Shown here one piece after another: positions 8,122 through 15,222 of a stretch of DNA of 26,285 nucleotides. The DNA comes from Clostridia bacterium (lineage in GTDB: Bacteria; Bacillota_A; Clostridia; Christensenellales; Aristaeellaceae), in assembly GCA_017509065.1 (NCBI GenBank), contig JAFWQM010000078.1, positions 1 through 26,285 of the forward strand. Direction: 5' to 3'. The position numbers and the translations under genes are program-made. The notes beneath the pieces are model-generated. The model was not told where the DNA came from and ran no database searches. It saw nothing but the letters and a program-made list of their open reading frames with translations. How positions within the stretch are numbered: the stretch's first letter is position 1; every line of letters starts with the position of its first letter.

Positions 8122-9345
8122 ATGAAGCTGGAAGAAAACAAAAAATATATCAAAATCGCCGTTACCGGCATCGCCATCGCGCTGGGGTCGAGTATCTGCT
8201 TGTTTGCCTTTTATCGGTTCGACGAAGTGCAGGCCGTGTTTCACAAGATCTTCTCCATCCTTCGGCCTTTCCTGTACGGCGCGGTGTTGGCGTTCCTGCT
8301 CACGCCCATGTGCCGGGAGCTGGAGATCACGTTCGAAACCTGGCTGGGGCAGGGAAAGGCACGGAAAAGCAAGCACCTGTCCATCCTGATTTCCTTGGTT
8401 TTCGCCATCACCGTGGTCAGCGTGCTGGGCCTGATCGTGGTGCCGCAGGTGGTGCGCAGCCTGGTCGGCATCGTGAACGCGCTGCCGGGACAGCTGCGTT
8501 CGCTCAACAAACAGATCGAAGAACTGCTGGTGGATCAGCCCGATTTGCAGGAGCAGTGGGAGGGCTTTTCCGTGCAGGTGCTGAATGAAATTGAAATCTG
8601 GCGCAACAAGGATCTGCTCCCCCTGGCGCAGACCGTGCTGTCCGGCACAGCCACCTATGTGACCAGCCTGCTCGTGTTTATCAAGGATATTCTTTTGGCT
8701 CTGGTCATTTCCGTGTATCTGCTTGCGACGCGGGATCAGTTCTTCGCCCAGGCCCGGCTGCTGGTCCGCAGCCTTTTCAATGATGTGTGGGCGGACCGAA
8801 TCGCGGGAGAAATGCACTATGTGACCCGGATGTTCAACGGCTTCTTCACCGGCAAGCTGCTGGACAGCCTGATCGTGGGCGTGCTGTGCTTCGTCGGCTG
8901 CCTGATCATGGGCTTTTCGTCGCCCGTGCTGATCAGCGTGATCATCGGCGTCACCAATATCATTCCCTTCTTCGGCCCTTTCATCGGCGCCATTCCCTGC
9001 GCCCTGTTCCTGCTGCTGAGCAATCCTGTTCACTGCCTGATGTTCATCGTTTTCATCCTGGTGCTGCAGCAGTTGGACGGCAACGTGATCGGCCCCAAGG
9101 TGCTGGGCAACACCACCGGCCTTTCCGGATTCTGGGTCACTTTCGCCATCCTGCTCTTCGGCGGCCTGTGGGGCCTCACGGGTATGATCGTGGGCGTGCC
9201 GCTGTTCGCGGTGATTTATGATATCGTGCGCAGGCTGTGCTACCGCAGCCTGAACAAAAAAGGCCATCAGGACATCATTCACAATTATCAGGAAACCTTC
9301 CATCCCAAGCCTGAGGCAAAACCCAAAGCAAAGGCGAAAAAATAA
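8122..9345 (+). CDS. AI-2E family transporter
   Basis: 407 residues. The pattern is two N-terminal membrane helices (about 10-32 and 40-62), a third near 88-110, an amphipathic segment (about 115-165), a pair of helices (about 175-205) and a C-terminal bundle (about 255-375). The family sequence I-I-G-V-T-N-I-I-P-F-F-G-P-F-I-G-A-I-P and the D-G-N-V-I-G-P-K-x-L-G motif are both present. The C terminus is a P/K/A-rich basic tail. Family members include TqsA, linked to AI-2 export, and Na+/H+ antiporter-like proteins; the substrate here is not defined. It is a single-gene transcript between its own promoter and terminator. The ribosome site is GGGAGG. Confidence 0.92.
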   Translation: MKLEENKKYIKIAVTGIAIALGSSICLFAFYRFDEVQAVFHKIFSILRPFLYGAVLAFLLTPMCRELEITFETWLGQGKARKSKHLSILISLVFAITVVSVLGLIVVPQVVRSLVGIVNALPGQLRSLNKQIEELLVDQPDLQEQWEGFSVQVLNEIEIWRNKDLLPLAQTVLSGTATYVTSLLVFIKDILLALVISVYLLATRDQFFAQARLLVRSLFNDVWADRIAGEMHYVTRMFNGFFTGKLLDSLIVGVLCFVGCLIMGFSSPVLISVIIGVTNIIPFFGPFIGAIPCALFLLLSNPVHCLMFIVFILVLQQLDGNVIGPKVLGNTTGLSGFWVTFAILLFGGLWGLTGMIVGVPLFAVIYDIVRRLCYRSLNKKGHQDIIHNYQETFHPKPEAKPKAKAKK

Positions 9346-9359
9346 AAGGGACGCAAAAT

Positions 9360-9392
9360 AAAGCCGCGCTGGACAATCCAACGCGGCTTTTT
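9360..9392. terminator. Bidirectional terminator between the AI-2E gene and deoC
   Basis: AAAGCCGCG (9360-9368) pairs with CGCGGCTTT (9382-9390), with an inner TGGA/TCCA pair. T tracts follow on the plus strand (to 9392) and, less pure, on the minus strand. It separates two convergent genes and can serve both. Confidence 0.82.
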
Positions 9393-9424
9393 GCTGCTTC
9401 TCTGAATTGAGGATGATACAAGTA

Positions 9425-10165
9425 TCAGTACGCGCCGCTCGCGGCGTTTTCCACAGAGTTCAGGGGCTGATCGGAAAGCGTTCCTTCTTCGAGGCGCTTT
9501 TTAGCTTCTTCCATGATCTTGACCGTGGCGGACACGCCGCAGCGGGTCGCGCCCGCGTTGCGGCAGGCCAGCACCATATCCAACGTGCGGATGCCGCCGG
9601 AGGCCTTTACAAAGACTTTATCGGATACGGATGCCCGCATCAGTTTCACATCGGCGACCGTCGCGCCTGCGGAACCGTAGCCCGTGGAGGTTTTGACGAA
9701 ATCCGCGCCTGCGGCTTCGCTGAGCTTGCAAGCCAGCTTCTTCTGTTCGTCGTTCAGATAGCAGGTTTCCAGAATGACTTTCAGGATAGCGTCGCGGCTG
9801 TGGGCTTTCTGGGCCAGCTGGGCGATTTCATCCTGCACATAGGCGGAATCGCCGTGCAGCAGCCTGCCGATATTCAGCACCATATCCAGTTCCATGCAGC
9901 CGTCGTCCAAGGCTTTATCCGCCTCGAACACCTTGACGCTCGTGTGATGCGCGCCGTGGGGGAAACCGATCACCGTGCAGGGCTTGACCCCGCTGCCGGA
10001 CAGCAGCTTCACCACCAGCGGCATGTCCCCGGGACGGGCACAGACGGTGGCGGTATCGTATTCAAGCGCGATGTCGCAGCCCTTGCGGATGTCGTCTTCC
10101 GTCAGGAAGGGCTGGAGGGTGGAGTGATCCAGGGTTTTGGCGATTTCGTATAATGTAATGGACAT
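9425..10165 (-). CDS. deoC: Deoxyribose-phosphate aldolase
   Basis: 246 residues, full length. It cleaves 2-deoxyribose 5-phosphate to glyceraldehyde 3-phosphate and acetaldehyde in the cytoplasm. The Schiff-base lysine is K158 in F-V-K-T-S-T-G-Y, the second active-site lysine is K187 in V-K-A-S-G-G-I-R, and the proton-relay Asp is D94 in E-L-D-M-V-L-N-I-G. AAGGAGG lies 5 nt before the ATG. It is the last gene of the gpmI transcript, so salvage of deoxynucleosides is tied to a glycolytic gene that handles carbon downstream of its product. No other deo gene is in the window. It ends in TGA. Confidence 0.97.
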   Translation of the reverse strand: MSITLYEIAKTLDHSTLQPFLTEDDIRKGCDIALEYDTATVCARPGDMPLVVKLLSGSGVKPCTVIGFPHGAHHTSVKVFEADKALDDGCMELDMVLNIGRLLHGDSAYVQDEIAQLAQKAHSRDAILKVILETCYLNDEQKKLACKLSEAAGADFVKTSTGYGSAGATVADVKLMRASVSDKVFVKASGGIRTLDMVLACRNAGATRCGVSATVKIMEEAKKRLEEGTLSDQPLNSVENAASGAY

Positions 10166-10181
10166 GCGATCCTCCTTGCAT

Positions 10182-10340
10182 TTATTGATTCAATTCAAGC
10201 ATTTCAGGAACAGCCAGCCGAACGCGATTCAACAATTTGTTCAGGGAGCCCGATTCCAGCACCAGTTCCGGCACATCCTTACTGGTGGCGATCCAGACGG
10301 ACGCTTCATCATCCCAAACCAACTGAATCCTGTAATCCAT
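10182..10340 (-). CDS. DUF1902-like small protein (52 aa)
   Basis: A 52-residue gene, read by eye. It begins M-D-Y-R-I-Q-L-V-W-D-D-E-A-S-V-W-I-A and ends V-P-E-M-L-E-L-N-Q. The W-D-x-E-A-x-V-W-x-A-T-S, V-P-x-L-V-L-E-S-G-S-L and A-V-P-E-x-L-E-L-N patterns are those I associate with DUF1902 proteins, small HicB-like alpha/beta folds. GGAGG is 5 nt before the ATG. It is 22 nt after the zinc-ribbon gene and 16 nt before deoC, clearly within the operon. There is no HicA-like toxin beside it. The function is unknown; a HicB-like partner or regulator role is only inference. Confidence 0.82.
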   Translation of the reverse strand: MDYRIQLVWDDEASVWIATSKDVPELVLESGSLNKLLNRVRLAVPEMLELNQ

Positions 10341-10362
10341 GGCTTCCTCCATGCTTTACAAA

Positions 10363-11010
10363 TTACTTCCCCTTACAGTATTTTCCCACATACGCCTTCG
10401 CCAGTTCGTATTCCTCCGGGGGCAGGCGCAGGACGAGAGGGGCGATATGGGGGGTGTGATAGATGGCGATGGTGGCCTTGGCGGGGCGGTACTGCACGGA
10501 CTGAACGTCCTTCCACAGAAGGTGTCTCTCCTGGCTCAGATGCACCACGCTGCCGTCCTGCTGGGGCACGTTCTTCCGGGGGTCGGCACTTTGCAGGCGT
10601 GCCCAGCTTTTCCATTTCTGCGGGCCGTGCCAGGTGCGCAGGTGCGCGCCCTGGGCGTCCAGCTTGAACACGTTTACTTCCTGACCCTGCAGAATCAGAA
10701 ACAGGAAGGTGATCGCAAGGCCTATGGGCACCAGCGCCAGGATCATCCGGGGAAGGGAGCCGCGGAACAGGACACCCGCCGCTTCGCCCCCGCTGATCAC
10801 CGCTTCCATGCCGAACACCACGATCAGCAGCAGCAGCGCGGCGGCCAGCAGGGCGGCCAGCGCGGAACGCCAGATCCGCCCGTCCGTTACAGGCTTACAC
10901 GCGATGCTCCACTGATCCATCTGCGCGGACACGGCGGCGCGCTTTCCGCAGCCGGTGCAGGTGTCGCCGGGGCTTTCCATGTTGCAGCGTTTACAGTAAC
11001 TGTAGATCAT
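10363..11010 (-). CDS. Zinc-ribbon membrane protein of unknown function
   Basis: 215 residues. The N terminus has a zinc ribbon, C6-x2-C9 and C18-x2-C21, probably cytoplasmic. Two hydrophobic segments (about 48-70 and 88-108) follow. The C-terminal half (about 110-215) is soluble and W-rich, with W-x-x-V-Q-S-V-Q-Y-R and R-L-P-P-E-E-Y-E-L-A patterns that look like a PH-like or membrane-proximal beta domain. I do not recognise a named family. It overlaps the gpmI stop by 4 nt (ATGA), so it is translationally coupled to a glycolytic enzyme gene, which is an odd partner. Confidence 0.75.
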   Translation of the reverse strand: MIYSYCKRCNMESPGDTCTGCGKRAAVSAQMDQWSIACKPVTDGRIWRSALAALLAAALLLLIVVFGMEAVISGGEAAGVLFRGSLPRMILALVPIGLAITFLFLILQGQEVNVFKLDAQGAHLRTWHGPQKWKSWARLQSADPRKNVPQQDGSVVHLSQERHLLWKDVQSVQYRPAKATIAIYHTPHIAPLVLRLPPEEYELAKAYVGKYCKGK

Positions 11011-12548
11011 TCAATCAGGCTCTTTCCGGTCATTTCCTTGGGCACGTCGATGCCCATGCTGGTGAGCATGGTCGGCGCAATGTCCGCCAGCCGTCCGCCG
11101 GAGCGGAGGGTCTTTCCGACCAGCGCTTCGTCGCAGGCGATGAAGGGCACGGGGTTAGTGGAATGGGCGGTGAAGGGCTCCTTGGTAATGGGGTCGATCA
11201 TCTGGTCAGCGTTGCCGTGGTCGGCGGTGATGAAGGCACGGCCGCCTTTCTTGATGATTTCGCTCACCAGCATGCCCACGTCCTTGTCCACTTCGCGCAC
11301 AGCTTCGATGGCGGCGGGGATGACGCCGGTGTGGCCCACCATGTCGCAGTTGGCGTAGTTGAGGATCATCACGTCGTACTTGCCGCTGTCGATCAGGTCA
11401 AGGGCTTTGGCGGTTACTTCGGGCGCGCTCATTTCGGGCTTCATGTCGAAGGTAGCCACCTTGGGGGAATCGATCAGGAAGCGTTCTTCGCCCGCGTTGG
11501 GGGCCTCCACGCCGCCGTTGAAGAAGAAGGTGACGTGGGCGTACTTCTGGGTTTCGGCGATATGCGCCTGGGTCTTGCCCAGCTTGGCCAGGTATTCGCC
11601 CAAGGTGTTGTCCAGGTTTTCCGGGGGATTGACGACCTTTAAGTTGGTGAAGGTGGCGTCGTACTGCGTCATGGACACGTACTGCACGGGGATATAGCCC
11701 TTTTTGCGCTCGAAGCCCTTGAAGTCGGACATGATGAACGCGCGGGTGATCTGGCGCGCGCGGTCGGGGCGGAAGTTAAAGAAGATCATGCTGTCGCCGG
11801 GCTCGACCGTCGTGAGGGGTTTTCCGTCCTTTTCGATCACGGTGGGGATCATGAATTCGTCGGTCTTGCCGTTGTCGTAGCTGTGCTGGATGGCGTCCAC
11901 GGGATCGGTCTCCCGGATGCCCTCGCCCAGCACGATAGCGTCATAGCCCTTCTCCACGCGGTCCCAGATGTTGTCGCGGTCCATGCCCCAGAAGCGGCCC
12001 TGGATGGACGCCACCTGGCCCACGCCGATTTCCTTCATCTTGGCGACGAGCTGGCGCATATAATCAATGGCGGAAGTGGGCGGTACGTCGCGGCCGTCCA
12101 GATAGCAGTGGACGTATACTTTGGAAAGGCCGCGCTGCTTCGCCATTTCCAGCAGGGCGTACAGGTGGGTGATGTGGCTGTGCACGCCGCCGTCGGAGAG
12201 AAGGCCCATCATGTGCAGGGTGCCGCCGTTCTGCTTCACGGTGTCCATGGCCCAGATGAGGGGCTCTTTCTGGAAGAACACGCCGTCCTGGATGTCCTTG
12301 GTGATGCGGGTCAGCTCCTGGTACACGATGCGGCCCGCGCCCATGTTCAGGTGGCCCACTTCGCTGTTGCCCATCTGGCCGTCCGGCAGGCCCACGTCCA
12401 TGCCGCTGGCGCCAAGCTGGGTGTGGGGATACCGCGCGGTCAGCCTGTCCAGTTCAGGCGTGCCCGCCATATAAATCGCGTTGCCCTCGTGGCTGGGGTT
12501 AATGCCGAAACCGTCCATGATGATCAGGGCCGTCATTTTCTTGTCCAT
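11007..12548 (-). CDS. gpmI: 2,3-bisphosphoglycerate-independent phosphoglycerate mutase
   Basis: 513 residues, the normal length for iPGM. It interconverts 3- and 2-phosphoglycerate in glycolysis, using Mn2+ ions and a phosphoserine intermediate. The metal-binding D12 is in I-I-M-D-G-F-G, the catalytic Ser is S62 in G-N-S-E-V-G-H-L-N, and late metal ligands are in T-A-D-H-G-N-A-D and A-H-S-T-N-P-V-P. AAAGGAG precedes the ATG. It is the first gene of the operon with the zinc-ribbon protein, the DUF1902-like protein and deoC, under a consensus promoter at 12634-12662. It ends in TGA. Confidence 0.98.
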   Translation of the reverse strand: MDKKMTALIIMDGFGINPSHEGNAIYMAGTPELDRLTARYPHTQLGASGMDVGLPDGQMGNSEVGHLNMGAGRIVYQELTRITKDIQDGVFFQKEPLIWAMDTVKQNGGTLHMMGLLSDGGVHSHITHLYALLEMAKQRGLSKVYVHCYLDGRDVPPTSAIDYMRQLVAKMKEIGVGQVASIQGRFWGMDRDNIWDRVEKGYDAIVLGEGIRETDPVDAIQHSYDNGKTDEFMIPTVIEKDGKPLTTVEPGDSMIFFNFRPDRARQITRAFIMSDFKGFERKKGYIPVQYVSMTQYDATFTNLKVVNPPENLDNTLGEYLAKLGKTQAHIAETQKYAHVTFFFNGGVEAPNAGEERFLIDSPKVATFDMKPEMSAPEVTAKALDLIDSGKYDVMILNYANCDMVGHTGVIPAAIEAVREVDKDVGMLVSEIIKKGGRAFITADHGNADQMIDPITKEPFTAHSTNPVPFIACDEALVGKTLRSGGRLADIAPTMLTSMGIDVPKEMTGKSLIE

Positions 12549-12633
12549 TGCTTTAACTCCTTTGCAAAATCATTCCGTTGACAGCGAGACGGGGGATTCC
12601 TCTCCGCTGTAAAGTCACATTACAACACTGTAT

Positions 12634-12662
12634 ATTATACCCAAAACAGCGCCGTCCTTCAA
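12634..12662 (-). promoter_or_regulatory. Promoter of the gpmI-deoC operon
   Basis: On the minus strand: TTGAAG (12657-12662), a 17-bp spacer and a perfect TATAAT (12634-12639), about 85 bp before the gpmI start. It lies within 20 bp of the stop of the upstream codirectional gene. No terminator is visible between them, so read-through is possible. Confidence 0.8.
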
Positions 12663-12680
12663 GCCCTTTCCGGGGAAAAA

Positions 12681-13547
12681 TCAGAACGCCCACAAGTACA
12701 GGGAGCCGTCCTCGCCGCTCATGTCCACGGCATAGCGGTGGAACGTTCCGTCCCCATCCACAAAGGATATGCCGTTGTTGGGAATATCGCCGTAGAAGGT
12801 CAGGGAAACGCGAACCGGCGTGCCGGGCGTCAGCGTCCCCAGGGAATAAACGGTTTGCGCGTCAAAATCGTATTCCTCATTCATCTCCAGCGCCAGCACC
12901 TGGAAATCGCTCACCGGACGCCGGGCGATAAACAATATCCAGGTGGCGTATTCGTCGTCGCTGACGGTCACGGAAGGCGCAGCCTCGTAGTTCTCGGCCC
13001 AGTCCGCGAGGACGGCGGGCAGCGGGCCAAAGGTGATGGTTTGCAACGTATGCAGCAGGCGATGCCCCCAGCCTTCCCAGGCTTCCGTCAGGCAGTAAAT
13101 GAATATGGCCACCTGGTCTTTATTATTGGAGGAGGCGGCGTAAAACCCCTGTATGACGTCATTATCGAACGCCGGTTTTACATAGCCAAGGATTTCCGTG
13201 CCCGTATCGGTGTAATAGCTTTCATATTCGGTATCGAAGCCCGTGTTGCTTTCCAGGTATTCCCAGGAATCCATGCCGATCGCTTCCGGCAGCATGATTT
13301 CCATGTACACCCCAAGAACGCTGTCCGTGGGATAAACCGTCAGGCTGTATCCGTTTTCCGACATGCTTTCGTCCACGGTCAGCAAATCCGCGTCGTACCA
13401 GAAGGAAAAGCCCCACGGCGTTTCATACAGCGTTTCGGTGACGGGCTCCGGTTCGCCTTCCAGGTATATCACGCTCTCCCGCGTCTCCGCGCAGGCAGCG
13501 CCAGTCAGCAGCAGAAGAATCAAAGTAATTGAAAAAATTCGTTTCAT
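12681..13547 (-). CDS. Secreted protein of unknown function
   Basis: 288 residues. There is a clear signal peptide (residues 1-20, basic start, Leu-rich core, ending AACA before E). The Cys near the cleavage site (L-L-L-T-G-A-A-C-A) makes a lipoprotein site conceivable, but the spacing L-x-x-C is imperfect. The mature part is acidic and rich in aromatic residues. An N-terminal half (about 35-165) resembles the profilin-like proteins of Firmicutes that start with P-W-G-F-S-F-W-Y-D; a C-terminal region (about 200-288) looks beta-rich. No catalytic motif is visible. It has its own consensus promoter and is followed by gpmI. I do not recognise the family. Confidence 0.75.
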   Translation of the reverse strand: MKRIFSITLILLLLTGAACAETRESVIYLEGEPEPVTETLYETPWGFSFWYDADLLTVDESMSENGYSLTVYPTDSVLGVYMEIMLPEAIGMDSWEYLESNTGFDTEYESYYTDTGTEILGYVKPAFDNDVIQGFYAASSNNKDQVAIFIYCLTEAWEGWGHRLLHTLQTITFGPLPAVLADWAENYEAAPSVTVSDDEYATWILFIARRPVSDFQVLALEMNEEYDFDAQTVYSLGTLTPGTPVRVSLTFYGDIPNNGISFVDGDGTFHRYAVDMSGEDGSLYLWAF

Positions 13548-13577
13548 GACATGTTCACTCCTTCCTGTCTTTTTTAC

Positions 13578-13606
13578 ATTATAACGCTTTTCACCGTTTT
13601 TCGCAA
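13578..13606 (-). promoter_or_regulatory. Promoter of the 288-residue secreted protein gene
   Basis: On the minus strand: TTGCGA (13601-13606), a 17-bp spacer and TATAAT (13578-13583), about 30 bp before the ATG, with GGAAGGAG between. Confidence 0.8.
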
Positions 13607-13636
13607 TGAAAATACTCGCCGGAGAATCTGCGGGAA

Positions 13637-13665
13637 TTGCAATTATGACGGAAGCATGCTATAAT
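13637..13665 (+). promoter_or_regulatory. Promoter of the CBS/CorC-type gene
   Basis: TTGCAA (13637-13642), a 17-bp spacer and a perfect TATAAT (13660-13665). It is divergent from the promoter at 13578-13606, with 30 bp between the two -35 boxes. Confidence 0.85.
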
Positions 13666-13740
13666 TTGCTGGTGAAAAACGGCATGTCCGCACACGATCC
13701 GCCGCTTTTCCATCCATAAAATCATTTGGGAGGAATTTTC

Positions 13741-15081
13741 TTGGACGACCCGATTGGCCGATGGCTGATTGAAATTGCTTTGATGCTGCTTTGCGCGCTG
13801 CTGGCACTTTGCCAGGCGGCGCTGACCCATGCCAACGAAACCAAGCTCCGCGCCGCCGCCCAGGATGGCAACGGGCGGGCGAAAAAGCTGCTGCCCTACC
13901 TGGAGAAGCCTGAACCTGTGATTGCCTTGCGAGGCTTGCGCACGCTGTTTTTGCTGTTCTTCGGCGTGCTGGGCGTGCAGTTGTTTGAATATATGGGCCT
14001 GCCCTTCGCGGGAGCGGCGGTGGTGTTCTGCCTGATCGCGGCGCTGGTGATCGTAACGCTTTGCAAGCTGACGCCGGAAAAGATCGGCAAGCGACGGGCG
14101 GATAAGCTGGCGCTGGCTTTGCAGCCCGTCATTTCCTTCGTTACCCGCGCCATGACGCCCTTTACCCTGCTGGAGCAATGGGCGGCGCGGGGCGTCGTGA
14201 GGGTGTTCGGTATTGACCCGCATGCCAGGGACGAGGAAGTGACAGAGGAAGAGATCCGCGCCATGGTGGACATCGGCGAGGAATCCGGCGTGATCGAGAG
14301 CAACGAGCGCGACATGATCAAGAACGTGTTCGAGTTCGGTGATCTGACCGCCGCGGACTGCATGACCCACCGCACCGACGTGACCTCCATCTGGATCGGC
14401 GACGACCAGCAGACCATCCTGGAGGCCATCAAGGAAAGCGGCCTGTCCCGCTTCCCGGTGTATAACGACGATATCGACGACATTGTGGGCGTGCTGTCCA
14501 CGAGGGAATACCTGCTCAACATGAGCGAAAACAAGCCCAAGTCCCTGAAATCACTCCTGCGCGACGCTTATTTCGTGCCGGAGACCGTACCCGCCGAAGT
14601 ACTGCTGTGGAACATGCAGCATGTGAAAACCCATATCGCCATCGTGGTGGACGAGTACGGCGGCATGAGCGGCATCGTGACGATGGAGGATTTGCTGGAA
14701 GAAATCGTGGGCAACATCTACGACGAGTTCGACCCCGCCGCCGAAACGGAGATTCAGCCCCTGGGCGACGATACCTGGCGCATCAGCGGCTCCGCCGATC
14801 TGGAGGCTGTGAGCGAAGAACTGAACGTGACCCTGCCCGAAGATGAGGACTACGACACCCTGGGCGGCCTGATCTTCAGCCGCTTCCGCTCCATTCCCGA
14901 GGACGGCTCCACCCCCAGCCTGACCCTGTACGCCACCGAGGACGGCGAAGCGCCCGAGGAAGGCCAGGCGGATACCATCGAAATCCAGGTGGAAACCATT
15001 GAGGACCGCCGCATCGAATGGGCGAAGGTGCACGTGATCCGGGCGGAAAAGGAAAACGAGGACTCCGATAAAGAAGATTGA
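13741..15081 (+). CDS. CNNM/CorC-type membrane protein (hemolysin family)
   Basis: 446 residues from a TTG start at 13741, five nt after GGGAGGAA; a TTG at 13726 overlaps that site and is rejected. Domains: DUF21-like membrane region (about 5-140), the linker hallmark [19 protein letters not shown] with [11 protein letters not shown], a CBS pair (about 195-320, M-T-H-R-T-D-V and [12 protein letters not shown]), and a CorC_HlyC domain (about 335-420). Family members are linked to Mg2+/Co2+ efflux or homeostasis. The first helix lacks the usual S-G-S-E-x-A-L motif (here [12 protein letters not shown]), so ion handling may differ. The tail is very acidic. Heptad element 3 follows and probably terminates the transcript. 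Confidence 0.92.
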   Translation: MDDPIGRWLIEIALMLLCALLALCQAALTHANETKLRAAAQDGNGRAKKLLPYLEKPEPVIALRGLRTLFLLFFGVLGVQLFEYMGLPFAGAAVVFCLIAALVIVTLCKLTPEKIGKRRADKLALALQPVISFVTRAMTPFTLLEQWAARGVVRVFGIDPHARDEEVTEEEIRAMVDIGEESGVIESNERDMIKNVFEFGDLTAADCMTHRTDVTSIWIGDDQQTILEAIKESGLSRFPVYNDDIDDIVGVLSTREYLLNMSENKPKSLKSLLRDAYFVPETVPAEVLLWNMQHVKTHIAIVVDEYGGMSGIVTMEDLLEEIVGNIYDEFDPAAETEIQPLGDDTWRISGSADLEAVSEELNVTLPEDEDYDTLGGLIFSRFRSIPEDGSTPSLTLYATEDGEAPEEGQADTIEIQVETIEDRRIEWAKVHVIRAEKENEDSDKED

Positions 15082-15105
15082 GAAAAGCAAAACCAACGCG
15101 AATCA

Positions 15106-15196
15106 GTTAGGAGCGAGGAGTTATATAGTGATCCCAATGTGCGCAAGCCTGACTTGCGTTCAATGATCCAACTATATAAATCTCCTCACTCCTAAC
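15106..15196. repeat. Heptad inverted repeat 3 with T tract
   Basis: The left arm 15106-15129 (GTTAGGAG-GAGGAG-TTATATAGT pattern) is repeated in inverted form at 15171-15196, the right arm carrying a 2-nt insertion. The outer part of each arm is two 7-nt units (GTTAGGA, GYGAGGA). The loop holds an inner hairpin, GCAAG with CTTGC (around 15133-15157). Seven T follow the right arm (15197-15203), so on the plus strand it makes a strong terminator for the CorC-type gene. It also separates that gene from the convergent transglutaminase operon. Confidence 0.85.
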
Positions 15197-15222
15197 TTTT
15201 TTTGCACTGCGCAATTACATAT

